Shown: in pieces, positions 27,610 to 36,133 of the stretch
How positions within the stretch are numbered: the stretch's first letter is position 1
How the letters are laid out: each line of letters opens with the position of its first letter
Origin: Flavobacterium sp. MDT1-60
Lineage (GTDB): Bacteria > Bacteroidota > Bacteroidia > Flavobacteriales > Flavobacteriaceae
Length of the DNA stretch: 64,000 nt
Assembly (NCBI RefSeq): GCF_014844035.1
Contig: NZ_CP062159.1
Coordinates: 2,170,001-2,234,000 of the forward strand
Direction of reading: 5' to 3'
Program-made: the position numbers and the translations under genes
Notes under the pieces: generated by a model
The model's database searches: none
Told to the model about the DNA's origin: nothing
Seen by the model: only the letters and a program-made list of their open reading frames with translations

Positions 27610-28734
27610 TTATATCCTCTTAACCTGAACACAAGAAACATTTTCCATTTTAATCTCGTTTCCTGTTTTCTTTAATAAACCTGTTTTCTCATTTCTTTTA
27701 AAAACGACCACATTTCCGGAATTGACATTTGTGGCAACAAGAAATTTTCCGCTTTCGTCAAGAGCAAAAACTCTCGGATGCTTTCCTAAAGTTGAGTGAT
27801 ATCCAATGTTTTTCAAAAGTCCATTTTCATCAATAGAAAAAATCGCGATGTTGTTTTCTTTTCCACGGTTTGTGGCATAAAGAAATTTTCCGTCAGGAGA
27901 AATATGAATGTCTGAACTTTCAAAACCTCCCGTAATTTTATCAGGATGGGTATTGATGCGTTGAATTTTGTCCAACGTTCCATTGTCATATTGATAAACA
28001 CTAATCGCACCGGCCATTTCTTCAATACAATACCCAAATTTTTGATTCGGATGGAAAGTAAAATGTCTTGGTCCCGCTTCTAAATCTGTTTTGGTAAACG
28101 GATTTTTTGTTTCCACCAAAGGTTGTTTCAACTTTGTATCAAAACGATAACACCGAATTTTATCTGCCCCCAAATCGGGTAAAAAAAGATAATCATTTTG
28201 AGGAGAAAACACAGCCGAATGCACATGCGATCTCGTTTGCCTTTCTTTATGAACACTTCCGTCTGTATATTGGAAATTCTGCGCAAGCGAATCTATTTTT
28301 CCATTTTCTAATAAAGGATGAACCGAAACACTTCCTTCAGTATAATTGGCATTCACCAACCATTTTCCGCTTTTATGAACAGAAACATACACCGGATTTT
28401 CACCACCGCTTCTTTGTTTGTTTAGAAAAGTTAAAGTTTTGTTTTGAGGATTAAATTCAAAACTGCTGACATTTCCGTCATTTGGTGTTTTGGTTTCTGT
28501 ACAAGCGTATACGTACTTTCCGTTTGGAGAAATGGTTAGATACGACGGATTTATGACATTTTTTGCAGAAGTAACTTTGGTCAGTTTTCCTTTTAAAGTA
28601 TCAAGTTGATATACCTGAATTGCTTCAGCATTCTTATCTTTATTATAACTTCCCAAAAAGACATAAGTATTTTGAGAAAAAATAGCAGAAGTTACAAGAA
28701 AGGCAAGTGTCAGAAAGGTTATTTTTAGTTTCAA
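27610..28734 (-). CDS. Lactonase family protein (7-bladed beta-propeller), exported
   Basis: A 374-residue protein of the 6-phosphogluconolactonase-like beta-propeller family. It opens with a signal peptide (MKLKITFLTLAFLVTSAIFSQ), so it is periplasmic or secreted. Repeated blade motifs are SPNGKYVYACTE, HKSGKWLVNANYTEGSVSVH, SPQNDYLFLPDLGADKIRCY, HPNQKFGYCIEEMAGAISVY and SPDGKFLYATNRGKENNIAI. Exported members cannot serve the cytosolic pentose phosphate pathway, so a sugar lactone outside the cytosol is the more likely substrate. Confidence 0.88.
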   Translation of the reverse strand: MKLKITFLTLAFLVTSAIFSQNTYVFLGSYNKDKNAEAIQVYQLDTLKGKLTKVTSAKNVINPSYLTISPNGKYVYACTETKTPNDGNVSSFEFNPQNKTLTFLNKQRSGGENPVYVSVHKSGKWLVNANYTEGSVSVHPLLENGKIDSLAQNFQYTDGSVHKERQTRSHVHSAVFSPQNDYLFLPDLGADKIRCYRFDTKLKQPLVETKNPFTKTDLEAGPRHFTFHPNQKFGYCIEEMAGAISVYQYDNGTLDKIQRINTHPDKITGGFESSDIHISPDGKFLYATNRGKENNIAIFSIDENGLLKNIGYHSTLGKHPRVFALDESGKFLVATNVNSGNVVVFKRNEKTGLLKKTGNEIKMENVSCVQVKRI

Positions 28735-28760
28735 AGTATTGTTTTTTTTGAAAATTAATT

Positions 28761-29291
28761 TTAGTTACTAATTTTTAATCTGAAGCCAAAGACGGCTAAT
28801 TCTCCCTGCATGAAATCTAAATCTTCAGACCTTTGAAATCCAATGTTTTCGTACATTTTCCAAGCGGTTTGCATCGCTAAAGTCGAATGAATTATAACTT
28901 GATTTAAATTATTTTCTGTTGCTTTTTTTATGCATTCCTGCGTCAAAAGTTTACCAATTCCTTTGCCGCGTGCCTTATTGTCGACACCTAATAATCGAAA
29001 TCCTGCTGTGTTTTTTTCCTGAGTTGCAATTCCGCCCGAACCATAATATTGCATATCATTAAAATAAACAACTGCACCCAGAATAGCATTATTGCTGTCA
29101 ACCGCTACCAAAAGTTCCGTTTCCGGATGATTGGTAAAATCGCCAATATTGGCCAGCATTTTGTAATAATTGGGTTGCTCCTCTTCTTTCGGAAAACCAT
29201 CTAATTGGGAATAAACGCTAATAAGCAGTTTTCCTATTTCTTCAAATTCTGAAGGACTTGCGTTTCTAATAATATGATTTGATGTATTCAT
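28761..29291 (-). CDS. GNAT N-acetyltransferase, copy 2
   Basis: A 176-residue acetyltransferase. The acetyl-CoA loop is clear: GFRLLGVDNKARGKGIGKLL, with R-x-x-G-x-G/A, followed by QVIIHSTLAMQTAWKMYENI and GFQRSEDLDF. The ATG at 29291 (MNTSNH) is chosen; a longer in-frame start at 29351 would lie inside the palindromic element at 29310-29409 and add a repeat-encoded peptide. The gene is 26 bp from the lactonase gene downstream and may share its transcript. Confidence 0.85.
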   Translation of the reverse strand: MNTSNHIIRNASPSEFEEIGKLLISVYSQLDGFPKEEEQPNYYKMLANIGDFTNHPETELLVAVDSNNAILGAVVYFNDMQYYGSGGIATQEKNTAGFRLLGVDNKARGKGIGKLLTQECIKKATENNLNQVIIHSTLAMQTAWKMYENIGFQRSEDLDFMQGELAVFGFRLKISN

Positions 29292-29309
29292 GTATTTTTT
29301 TAGTTTTTT

Positions 29310-29409
29310 TGTCATTCTGAGGAACGAAGAATCACACAAGTGAATCGACAAAGATTGGCGACTTACTTTGAGGATTTTCTAGTGTGATTCTTCGTTCCTC
29401 AGAATGACA
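29310..29409. repeat. Palindromic repeat element with perfect 28-bp arms
   Basis: Arms of 28 nt (29310-29337 and 29382-29409) are perfect reverse complements; the left arm begins TGTCATTCTGAGGAACGAAG. The 44-bp centre includes TCGACAAAGATTGGCGA. The whole unit is 100 bp, codes for nothing, and has ends ending in TGTCA/TGACA. Confidence 0.9.
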
Positions 29410-29459
29410 AGCTAAATGGTCTTTTGTTAGGGTTCAAATCTACTATCTAAAATCTAAAA

Positions 29460-30557
29460 TTATCTAATCCCTTTCCACCATTGTTGAAATTCTTGTTTTT
29501 CATTTTTTAATTCTACCAATTCGCCAATTTTCGGTGTAATTAGCGGAATAGGATTTTCAGAATTGGCATTCAATTCCGTTACTTTAATCAAAGGTTCATC
29601 CCAGGAATGAAGTGATAAAGGAAATTTTGAATTATGCACCGGAAACACTCTTTTAGCTTTTAGATCTTTCATCGCTTTTATTACATCTTCCGGTAAGTTG
29701 TGGATGTATTTCCAAGCCGGATTATATTGACCATTATCGATAAGCACAATATCAAAAGGGCCATGTTTATCGCCAATTGCTGCAAAGTGAGAATCGTAGC
29801 CACTATCTCCGCCCAGATACATTTTGAAATCTTTGGTTTCTAAAATAAAAGAAGTCCAGAGTGTATTACAGCGTTTGATACTTCGGCCGGAAAAATGTCT
29901 CGATGGAGCTGTATAGAGCGTTAAATTTTGATCTAATTCTATTTTTTCGTGCCAGTCTTTTTCGATAATATTTTCTGCTGAAAAGCCCCAAAACTCAAAA
30001 TGTGAACCAACACCAAGTGCCGTGATTACTTTTTTTATTTTTGGTTTCAGTTCCATAATAGTTTTATAATCTAAATGATCATAATGGTCGTGTGTTATCA
30101 GTAAATAATCTATTTCAGGAATATCATCATAGGTATAAATATCAGTTCCCTTAAAGGCTTTTGTGGTTCCGTAAATAGGAGAGGCGTTGCCGCTGAAAAC
30201 AGGATCAATTAAAAAACGTTTGCCTTCAAGCTGAATGAAATAAGAGGAATGTCCAAACCAAACTAAAACATCCTGATTTAAAGAGAGTTCTTTTAAATTG
30301 GTTTTTACAGAAGGAATAAGATCAGTTGGGGTTTTTCTATTTACCTTTTTAAATAAAAATTCGGTTAAAACATCATAATACCCGTAACCTTCTGCAAGTT
30401 CCGGAGTAAAATTTTCATTTTCGAATTTTCCATTTTTATATTGAGGTGACTTTTGTATTAAAGCAAGTCTCTCTCCGGAAGGTTGTTTCCCAAACCTTGG
30501 ATGGAATAAAAAGTACAAAATTACAGCTAGTAAGAGAATTATTGATGTGAGAATCAT
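29460..30557 (-). CDS. MBL-fold metallohydrolase (NAPE-PLD/UlaG-like), membrane-anchored
   Basis: A 365-residue metallo-beta-lactamase-fold hydrolase. An N-terminal membrane helix (MILTSIILLLAVILYFLFH) anchors it. The metal-binding motif is THDHYDHLD (about 151-159), with further ligands in APSRHFSGR, YLGGDSGYDSHF and VFPVHNSKF. The pattern with DVLVWFGHSSYFIQLEGKRF matches N-acyl-phosphatidylethanolamine phospholipase D-like and UlaG-like proteins. All active-site residues seem present. It may act on a lipid at the membrane, which is inference. Confidence 0.88.
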   Translation of the reverse strand: MILTSIILLLAVILYFLFHPRFGKQPSGERLALIQKSPQYKNGKFENENFTPELAEGYGYYDVLTEFLFKKVNRKTPTDLIPSVKTNLKELSLNQDVLVWFGHSSYFIQLEGKRFLIDPVFSGNASPIYGTTKAFKGTDIYTYDDIPEIDYLLITHDHYDHLDYKTIMELKPKIKKVITALGVGSHFEFWGFSAENIIEKDWHEKIELDQNLTLYTAPSRHFSGRSIKRCNTLWTSFILETKDFKMYLGGDSGYDSHFAAIGDKHGPFDIVLIDNGQYNPAWKYIHNLPEDVIKAMKDLKAKRVFPVHNSKFPLSLHSWDEPLIKVTELNANSENPIPLITPKIGELVELKNEKQEFQQWWKGIR

Positions 30558-30567
30558 TTTTGTGAGA

Positions 30568-30825
30568 TTATAAGAATGAAAATATTTTTAATATAAAATT
30601 GAAAGATAAGATCAAGCCAATTATAGTTAAGGTTGTCAACCCCAAATATAAGCGAAGACTTTGAAATTCATTGATAGGAAAATTTCTTAAAAAATATTTT
30701 AGAACATTTTTACGGTTGTAAATGCAAAACAAAAGAAGCGTTATAAAAATTAAAAAGAATATAAATTCTAATATAAAAGCATCATTTTCTTGTTGAGAAC
30801 TATTCTCTAAAAATATTTTATTCAT
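30568..30825 (-). CDS. Small membrane protein, unknown
   Basis: An 85-residue protein with two hydrophobic helices (ILEFIFFLIFITLLLFCIYN and LYLGLTTLTIIGLILSFNFI) joined by a basic loop containing NRKNVLKYFLRNFP. The gene lies 10 bases from the MBL-fold gene and 15 bases from the DUF1801 gene, all in the same direction, so it is likely co-transcribed. No family is recognised. Confidence 0.6.
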   Translation of the reverse strand: MNKIFLENSSQQENDAFILEFIFFLIFITLLLFCIYNRKNVLKYFLRNFPINEFQSLRLYLGLTTLTIIGLILSFNFILKIFSFL

Positions 30826-30840
30826 GAAATTTTGTAAAGA

Positions 30841-31266
30841 TTATTTTTGAGGATATAATTTTTGTAATTCTATTACTGAAACGGAAACCATTTCTTTGAG
30901 AATTTCTACATTAATATCACTTAGTTTTTTGATGTAAATACAACCTTTAGCCGCTCTATGTTTTCCTAATTTAGAAAGTAAATCCTCTCTATTTTCTTCA
31001 GACAGATAAGTATAAAGCGAAATAGCGGCTTTTCTTGGCGAGAACCCTGCAAGGGGTGCATCGCCTTCGTGCCCACTGGCATATTTGTAATGGTAACTTC
31101 CAAAACCAATAATGCTTGGTCCCCACATTTTAGGTTCAAAACCAGTTACTTTCTGCATTATTGTAATCAATTCGGCAGTATCATTTCTTTTTGCTGCATC
31201 ATCTACAAAAGTGTTTATAAAATCTATAACACTGGTTTCTGTTTCAGTAGTTTTATTTTTTGCCAT
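30841..31266 (-). CDS. DUF1801 protein, copy 2
   Basis: A 141-residue DUF1801-domain protein. The family blocks are MWGPSIIGFGSYHYKYASGH, FSPRKAAISLYTYL and KLGKHRAAKGCIYIKKLSDI. It is the longer, divergent type compared with the copies at 25084 and 38531. Its start codon is 3 bases from the stop of the serine hydrolase gene upstream, so translation may be coupled. Confidence 0.82.
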   Translation of the reverse strand: MAKNKTTETETSVIDFINTFVDDAAKRNDTAELITIMQKVTGFEPKMWGPSIIGFGSYHYKYASGHEGDAPLAGFSPRKAAISLYTYLSEENREDLLSKLGKHRAAKGCIYIKKLSDINVEILKEMVSVSVIELQKLYPQK

Positions 31267-31269
31267 GGC

Positions 31270-32316
31270 TTATTTTTTTGGATGAAGTAAATCGCTTTTA
31301 AAGAGAATATTTTTGATTTTACTTTCAGAAGCATAAAACAAGTTTGAATCTTCATTCATCTGATTTTCTAAAACGATCAAACTCATATCACTTTCGGGGA
31401 AATACAAATTTATGGAAGAAAACCCATCCCCAAGACCGGTATGTCCAACATATTTTACAGCATCTTTTTCAATTATTCTAATGCCATAACCGTAGCCTTC
31501 TTTTTCTTTTCCAAAGAAATTGTGTTGTGCTGTTATGTTGTATTTAAACATTAATTGATAACTTTCTGGTTTTAGCAGTTTTCCTTTATGGAAATTTTCA
31601 TTCCAAATCGCTAAATCGCCAACGGTTGAAACAATTCCGCAAGAAGGAGTATTTTCTTTAGTAATCATGGTTTGATTCACTATTTCGAAAGTGCCTTTAG
31701 TGTTAATATAACCTGAGACTAAATTTTCAATTTTATCTTTTGAATAACAAAATGTATTTTTCATCTTTAACTTTTTGAAAAATGCATTTGCTACTTCGGA
31801 GTAGCTTTTTTTAGTGGTAACTTCAATTATTTTCCCCAAAAAAGGATAGCCCATATTTCCATATTTAAATTCGGTTCCGGGTTTAAACAATAGCGGTTTT
31901 TCTAAGTCGACTATTCCGTGCGTGTGATTTAATAATTGATGAACAGTCACAGAATCTGCCCAGGTTTGTTTCAGTTCCGGCAAATATTTTTTAATGGGTG
32001 CCTGCAAATTGATTCGCCCTTGTTCGACTTCTTTCATAATTAAAACGGCTGTAATCTGTCTCGTGTTCGACATAATTTCAAACTGACTGTCTAATTTTAA
32101 AGGTTTTTTAGTCTCAAAATTGACAAAACCGTAAGCTTTATTATACAAGGTTTTTCCGTTCTGGCCAATCAGAATTACACCATTAAATTTAGGATCGGCA
32201 ACTTTAATTAAACTGTCAATTTGAGCAGCATAATTCTTTTTTTGAGCAAATGAATTGTAGTTCGAAAATAATAAAACGAAAGAGATAAAGAAGGAAATAC
32301 GGAAAATTGAGCTCAT
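31270..32316 (-). CDS. Exported serine-hydrolase (class C beta-lactamase fold) with altered SxxK motif
   Basis: A 348-residue beta-lactamase-fold protein (penicillin-binding-protein-like/esterase) with a signal peptide (about 1-24, ending NSFAQ). The YxN motif (KYGNMGY) and the HTG motif (GHTGLGDG) are intact. The first motif, expected as S-x-x-K in the sequence SxxKQxTA, reads S83-N-T-R86-QITA. The lysine that activates the serine is therefore arginine (codon AGA, one base from AAA). The protein may be weakly active, inactive or a binding protein. It is the first gene of a run with DUF1801, the small membrane protein and MBL-fold genes. Confidence 0.88.
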   Translation of the reverse strand: MSSIFRISFFISFVLLFSNYNSFAQKKNYAAQIDSLIKVADPKFNGVILIGQNGKTLYNKAYGFVNFETKKPLKLDSQFEIMSNTRQITAVLIMKEVEQGRINLQAPIKKYLPELKQTWADSVTVHQLLNHTHGIVDLEKPLLFKPGTEFKYGNMGYPFLGKIIEVTTKKSYSEVANAFFKKLKMKNTFCYSKDKIENLVSGYINTKGTFEIVNQTMITKENTPSCGIVSTVGDLAIWNENFHKGKLLKPESYQLMFKYNITAQHNFFGKEKEGYGYGIRIIEKDAVKYVGHTGLGDGFSSINLYFPESDMSLIVLENQMNEDSNLFYASESKIKNILFKSDLLHPKK

Positions 32317-32367
32317 TAAAAGTTTTTTGGTTTTAGGTTTAATTTCAGTTTTTTTGTTTCAGGTTTG

Positions 32368-32437
32368 CAGTCTCAGTCTCAGTCACAGTCCCAGTTGACA
32401 GTTACGAGGCTGAAAACTGCGACTTCGACTGAAAACT
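32368..32437. repeat. CAGTC-type repeat stretch
   Basis: Serial CAGTCTCAGTCTCAGTCACA is followed by CAGTTGACAGTT and, inverted, CTGAAAACTGCGACTTCGAC. It resembles a scrambled copy of the element at 8249-8305. It lies between the serine hydrolase and SnoaL-like genes. Confidence 0.55.
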
Positions 32438-32441
32438 CATT

Positions 32442-32810
32442 TCAGAACATTCCGTTTTCGTTAATCGTTTCTTTTGGAATCGCTTGTCCCAAATCCCAAA
32501 GTTCTACTATTTTGTCTGCTTCAAATCTAAAAATATGCACGACGGCCGCGCCTAAGTCAGTTGAATTTTGTTTAACACAGGAGTGTACCGCAACCAAATC
32601 GCCGTCTCTTAAAGCATGATGAATTTTGAAAGTCTTATTCGGATTTTTTCTGGAAGATTCTTCCATGGCTATCATCAAAGTATTGGCATCGCCTTTAAAA
32701 TAAGCATTATGGTGTTTGAAATTCTCGCCTATATAAAGCCTGAAAGCTTCGTGTGAATGCCCATTTGCAGCGAGTTTTAAAAATTCCTGGGCAATATATT
32801 TCTTAGTCAT
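32442..32810 (-). CDS. SnoaL-like / NTF2-fold protein, copy 1
   Basis: A 122-residue NTF2-fold protein related to predicted SnoaL-like aldol-condensing enzymes. Visible blocks are KYIAQEFLKLAANGHSHEAF, YIGENFKHHNAYFKGDANTL, IHHALRDGDLVAVHSC and HIFRFEADKIVELWDLGQAI. The VELWD ending is typical of the family. The reaction is not known. A second NTF2-fold gene lies at 34133. Confidence 0.82.
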   Translation of the reverse strand: MTKKYIAQEFLKLAANGHSHEAFRLYIGENFKHHNAYFKGDANTLMIAMEESSRKNPNKTFKIHHALRDGDLVAVHSCVKQNSTDLGAAVVHIFRFEADKIVELWDLGQAIPKETINENGMF

Positions 32811-33001
32811 GATTCTAAAATTAAAAACAAACTAAGTTATGAAATTTAGAAGTATGTTTTCAAGTAAATAAAGCCGGAAATTTGAAGTTTTTTAGAGATT
32901 TTCTGATTTGATCTGAGAAGTGTCAATACCCAATTTTTTAAATTCTTTTTAACCTAATTCGGTAATGTAAAAATGTTTATCGGTGAAATAAAATTACTTT
33001 T

Positions 33002-33415
33002 CTAGGCTCTTCTTTTGACCAATTTAATTGCTAAATAAGCCATTGGAATATAAGCAAAAACTAAATCTACAACCGTAAACCACATTGGCGAAGGCAGAGA
33101 GCAAACACTTACAATACCACCTAACAAAAAGAAAGCTCCAATAATTAAACCCAGTTTTGTTTTGTGATTGAATGCCAATAAAGCGGTTGTGATTGCGCCA
33201 GCAAATGTCCCGATTGCATGTGCCAAAAATGGAAAAATAAAATGTTTTGGTTCAAACAAATGCATCGTTTTTTGCAAACCTTCCATAGTTGTATTATCAG
33301 CTCCGTCCGGGGGCGGAATAATAGAACCGCTCATTAAAATTATACTCATGTTTACAATGCTTCCAACAAAAAGACCAGCAATTACGGCCAAAGTATTTCT
33401 TAAAACAGGGTTCAT
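33002..33415 (-). CDS. Four-helix membrane protein, unknown
   Basis: A 137-residue integral membrane protein with four hydrophobic segments: LAVIAGLFVGSIVNMSIIL, FLAHAIGTFAGAITTALLAF, GLIIGAFFLLGGIVSVCSL and VVDLVFAYIPMAYLAIKLV. A short extracytoplasmic loop contains IPPPDGADN. The type is common in Bacteroidota near small accessory genes; function unknown. It stands alone with gaps of 80 and 190 bp. Confidence 0.72.
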   Translation of the reverse strand: MNPVLRNTLAVIAGLFVGSIVNMSIILMSGSIIPPPDGADNTTMEGLQKTMHLFEPKHFIFPFLAHAIGTFAGAITTALLAFNHKTKLGLIIGAFFLLGGIVSVCSLPSPMWFTVVDLVFAYIPMAYLAIKLVKRRA

Positions 33416-33495
33416 AAATTTTGGTTTTTAGTTGCACTAATTTATGAAAATTATCGATAGTATAGTGAACCAAATCTATTATTCTGTTATCCTAA

Positions 33496-33981
33496 TTACT
33501 TCGCGCTCAGTTTTCTTTCGTTTTCCGTTTGCGGTTTGTCTTTGCCGTTGGGCTGACCTTTTCCGGTTGTAATCAATTTTTTTAAGCTATTCTGAATATA
33601 ATTCGTCCAGGAATCTCTACAAATATCAAAACATTCATAATCCGGAACCAGGCCAACATGTGTAAAACGAAGCTCCGTTTTTTCGTCTTTTTCTGAAATC
33701 TCAAAAGTTGGTTTTGTACCTGTCCATTCTGTTTCGTCTTCAGTGAATTTGAAATAGTTTTTCTCCACCAGCCAAACAATTTTCTGGTTCGGAATGACTT
33801 CAATCAATTTAACTTTACAGCGATGTACATCTTCATAATGATAGTCAAATTCATCATTCAGTTTGCCTGTATTGCCATCAATTTGTTCAGACCACCAGCC
33901 GCGAACATTGGTAACGGCATTAAAAACTTCTTCCGGAGATTGTTCAACTATTAGGGTTGTGGTAAAATCTTGCGCACTCAT
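33496..33981 (-). CDS. SRPBCC (AHSA1-type) protein, copy 2
   Basis: A 161-residue START-like protein. Motifs are QSPEEVFNAVTNVRGWWSEQ, YHYEDVHRCKVKLIEVIPNQ, VWLVEKNYFKF and ELRFTHVGLVPDYECFDICR, with the C-terminal helix SWTNYIQNSLKKLITTGKGQ. The tail is polar and low-complexity (KDKPQTENERKLSAK). It shares the fold with the gene at 25576 but is clearly a separate subfamily. Confidence 0.85.
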   Translation of the reverse strand: MSAQDFTTTLIVEQSPEEVFNAVTNVRGWWSEQIDGNTGKLNDEFDYHYEDVHRCKVKLIEVIPNQKIVWLVEKNYFKFTEDETEWTGTKPTFEISEKDEKTELRFTHVGLVPDYECFDICRDSWTNYIQNSLKKLITTGKGQPNGKDKPQTENERKLSAK

Positions 33982-34132
33982 TTTATATCATTTTTAGAAA
34001 GTTAAATAACAAATTTACGTTCTAAAAATCAATATGTTAGGGTGTTTGTGAGACAATTTTAAGGGGCGTTTCAGACAGGTTGGAATTTTAGATTTTAGAT
34101 TTTTTGAATTTAATACCTGCTAATCAGTATTT

Positions 34133-34474
34133 TTACTCTCTCATAATATCCATTCTGCTTATTTTCTCGTCTTGTATTTCAAAAATAACCACTTGTTCTT
34201 TTTTCTCATTAATTCCATTTCGCCCATAAACATATTCATGCACTATGGCTTTATTATTAAAGTAAATAGTTTTTATAAATTCGGCATTCAAATCAGGAGA
34301 TTGTTCAAATAGTCTAACAAACATTTCTTCACATTCTTTTTTGCCATTAATTACTAATGAATAATCTGAAAAATTATAAATCTTGGTGTCTTCAGTATAT
34401 AGGGACATCATGTTTATAATGTCTTTGTTATTAAATGCAGACATTTGTCTGTCAATGATTTCTTCTATTGTCAT
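34133..34474 (-). CDS. SnoaL-like / NTF2-fold protein, copy 2
   Basis: A 113-residue NTF2-fold protein. The N-terminal helix MTIEEIIDRQMSAFNNKD, the MSLYTEDTKIYNFSD segment and the closing strands EQVVIFEIQDEKISRMDIM fit the nuclear-transport-factor-2-like/SnoaL group, often annotated as steroid-isomerase-like. No catalytic residues can be fixed with confidence. It is 60 bp from the DUF4180 gene upstream. Confidence 0.78.
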   Translation of the reverse strand: MTIEEIIDRQMSAFNNKDIINMMSLYTEDTKIYNFSDYSLVINGKKECEEMFVRLFEQSPDLNAEFIKTIYFNNKAIVHEYVYGRNGINEKKEQVVIFEIQDEKISRMDIMRE

Positions 34475-34534
34475 TTTAAAATAAAATATTTTAGATTTTC
34501 CTTATTAGTCCAATTAATAAATTAATAATAAAAA

Positions 34535-34891
34535 TTAGGACAGCCTTTCCAATCCTTCTTCCAAATTACTCACAAAATTGATTTGTCGGTTTTTATTACT
34601 TTCAAAAATAAAGTCTTTAACGCTTTTACTTTCATATTTTTTAAAGTCACCAATAATTGCCAAACGTACCCTGAAATTGGAGAACTTTTGAAGTATTTCG
34701 CCGGCAATTCTGTTTTTCAAATCAAAGAAAAGAGGCATTATGTTTTTCTCATAAAGAATAATTCTGTCAAAATCCTGATAATAAATGTCGACCAATAACT
34801 GAGCGCCCTCTTCAATAGAATTAATTAGAATCTCTTCGCTAACTATTTCGGCAATCCTTGTATTGTTTATGATATGGGTTTCTAATTTCAT
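34535..34891 (-). CDS. DUF4180 protein
   Basis: A 118-residue DUF4180-domain protein. The blocks IAEIVSEEILINSIEEGAQL, QDFDRIILYEKNIMPLFFDL, GEILQKFSNFRVRLAIIGDF and NRQINFVSNLEEGLERL span the family from end to end. Members often sit next to small regulators, and their function is unknown. The start codon lies 12 bases after the stop of the DinB/oxidoreductase gene, so they are an operon. Confidence 0.85.
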   Translation of the reverse strand: MKLETHIINNTRIAEIVSEEILINSIEEGAQLLVDIYYQDFDRIILYEKNIMPLFFDLKNRIAGEILQKFSNFRVRLAIIGDFKKYESKSVKDFIFESNKNRQINFVSNLEEGLERLS

Positions 34892-34903
34892 TTTTGATAT
34901 AAG

Positions 34904-36004
34904 TTAGCCAAAATAATCTTTTATTTTTTGAACAACTTCTTCAATTTGTTTCATATGATACTCCATCACTTTCTCCAATTCTAAAGTCCCGCCTAAAATC
35001 AGCATTTCTTTATTTTCGAAACGTTTTCCAAGTCGGTCTTCCAGCATAATGGTTTCCATACTTTGTGCCATATTTATTTCGGATAAAAACTCATTTGGAT
35101 GTCCGGCTGTGCAAATCACAAGCCCAAACGGAATGATTTTCATCTTTTGAGAAGTATCATTTTGCCCGTACGCATATCCAACAGAATAAACCCGATCAAA
35201 CCAGCCTTTTAATTTTGCCGGACAATCACTCCACCAAACCGGATAAAGAAAAATAATGCAATCCGCTTTTTCGATTTTGTCATGTTCATCCAAAACGTCA
35301 TTAGAAATTGGAAGTTCTGTTTTGGCAAATCCTTCTCGTTCATATTCCTCTTTAGACATATCGCTCTGGAAATTCATATCGTATAAATCCGAAATTTCAA
35401 GATTCCAGTTTTGTTTTGAAATTTTGGATTTCAAATGTTCCAGAACCTGAAAAGTGTAGGACTTTTTACTCGGATGACTGTAAACAAGTAAGATATTCAT
35501 AATCGATATTAATAAAGTTTGTTTTTTTGCTTCACGAACCCATTTTGGAGCGTTATCAATATTTTGGCGCAATAATAAATTCAATTGTGCCGCGTGATGC
35601 TGCACATGGCGCATGTTATAAAGTAAAATTTCAACAACATTGTAGCGCATTGTTCCCGATTCATTTTCCCAATTACTTCTATAAATTTCATCCGTCATCG
35701 TAGCAATCAGATTACGACATTTTTCTCTGCAAAATTCTAAATAAGTCAATACTTCCTTTTTTGTATAAACTCTTTCAGGCATCCTGTCTTCAAATTCTGA
35801 AAGAGAAAAGGGCGCTGGAGGGGTAAAACCTCTCGGATCAAGAGTTAAATAATAATCCAGAAAAAAGGCACAATGAAAGGCATTATATCCAAATTGCTGT
35901 TCCGTATCCCAAAGTGATTCCGGACAAAATTCAATAGCATTTTTTAACATATCAATGCTTCCGCCAAATTGCCTCCAAAGTATTTCTTTTAAAGAATGGT
36001 CCAT
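34904..36004 (-). CDS. DinB-like domain fused to NAD(P)H oxidoreductase (flavodoxin fold)
   Basis: A 366-residue two-domain protein. Residues 1-165 form a DinB/YfiT-like four-helix bundle (LWDTEQQFGYNAFHCAFFLD, MRYNVVEILLYNMRHVQHHA; the histidines could bind metal). Residues 169-366 are a KefF/MdaB-type quinone or NADPH oxidoreductase (MNILLVYSHPSKKSYTFQ, IIFLYPVWWSDCPAKLKGWF, ICTAGHPNEF). The join is very short (KKQTLLIS), and Met169 (ATG at 35500) is exactly where a separate oxidoreductase would start. A run of seven A on the coding strand at 35522-35528 precedes the join. If one A were missing, the DinB part would stop after a few codons. It may thus be a recent fusion by indel or a sequencing error. 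The DUF4180 gene follows. Confidence 0.82.
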   Translation of the reverse strand: MDHSLKEILWRQFGGSIDMLKNAIEFCPESLWDTEQQFGYNAFHCAFFLDYYLTLDPRGFTPPAPFSLSEFEDRMPERVYTKKEVLTYLEFCREKCRNLIATMTDEIYRSNWENESGTMRYNVVEILLYNMRHVQHHAAQLNLLLRQNIDNAPKWVREAKKQTLLISIMNILLVYSHPSKKSYTFQVLEHLKSKISKQNWNLEISDLYDMNFQSDMSKEEYEREGFAKTELPISNDVLDEHDKIEKADCIIFLYPVWWSDCPAKLKGWFDRVYSVGYAYGQNDTSQKMKIIPFGLVICTAGHPNEFLSEINMAQSMETIMLEDRLGKRFENKEMLILGGTLELEKVMEYHMKQIEEVVQKIKDYFG

Positions 36005-36060
36005 AACAGATTTTTTTTCTTAAACGAAAATACAAATTAAACCTGAGTAGAAATAAAATA

Positions 36061-36093
36061 AAAAATGCTCTTCAATTTTTGACGAGCATTTTT
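36061..36093 (-). terminator. Terminator hairpin
   Basis: AAAAATGCTC (36061-36070) and GAGCATTTTT (36084-36093) form a 10-bp stem with a 13-nt loop. The A-run on the plus strand provides a U-tract for minus-strand transcripts arriving from the lipoprotein region. Confidence 0.75.
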
Positions 36094-36133
36094 TTATTCG
36101 GAAGCAGAAGGTTTCATTTTTAAAAGAACGTTC

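Noticed and set aside
28107..28454. 115-codon plus-strand frame
   Set aside because: Antisense to the beta-propeller lactonase gene; no homology recognised.
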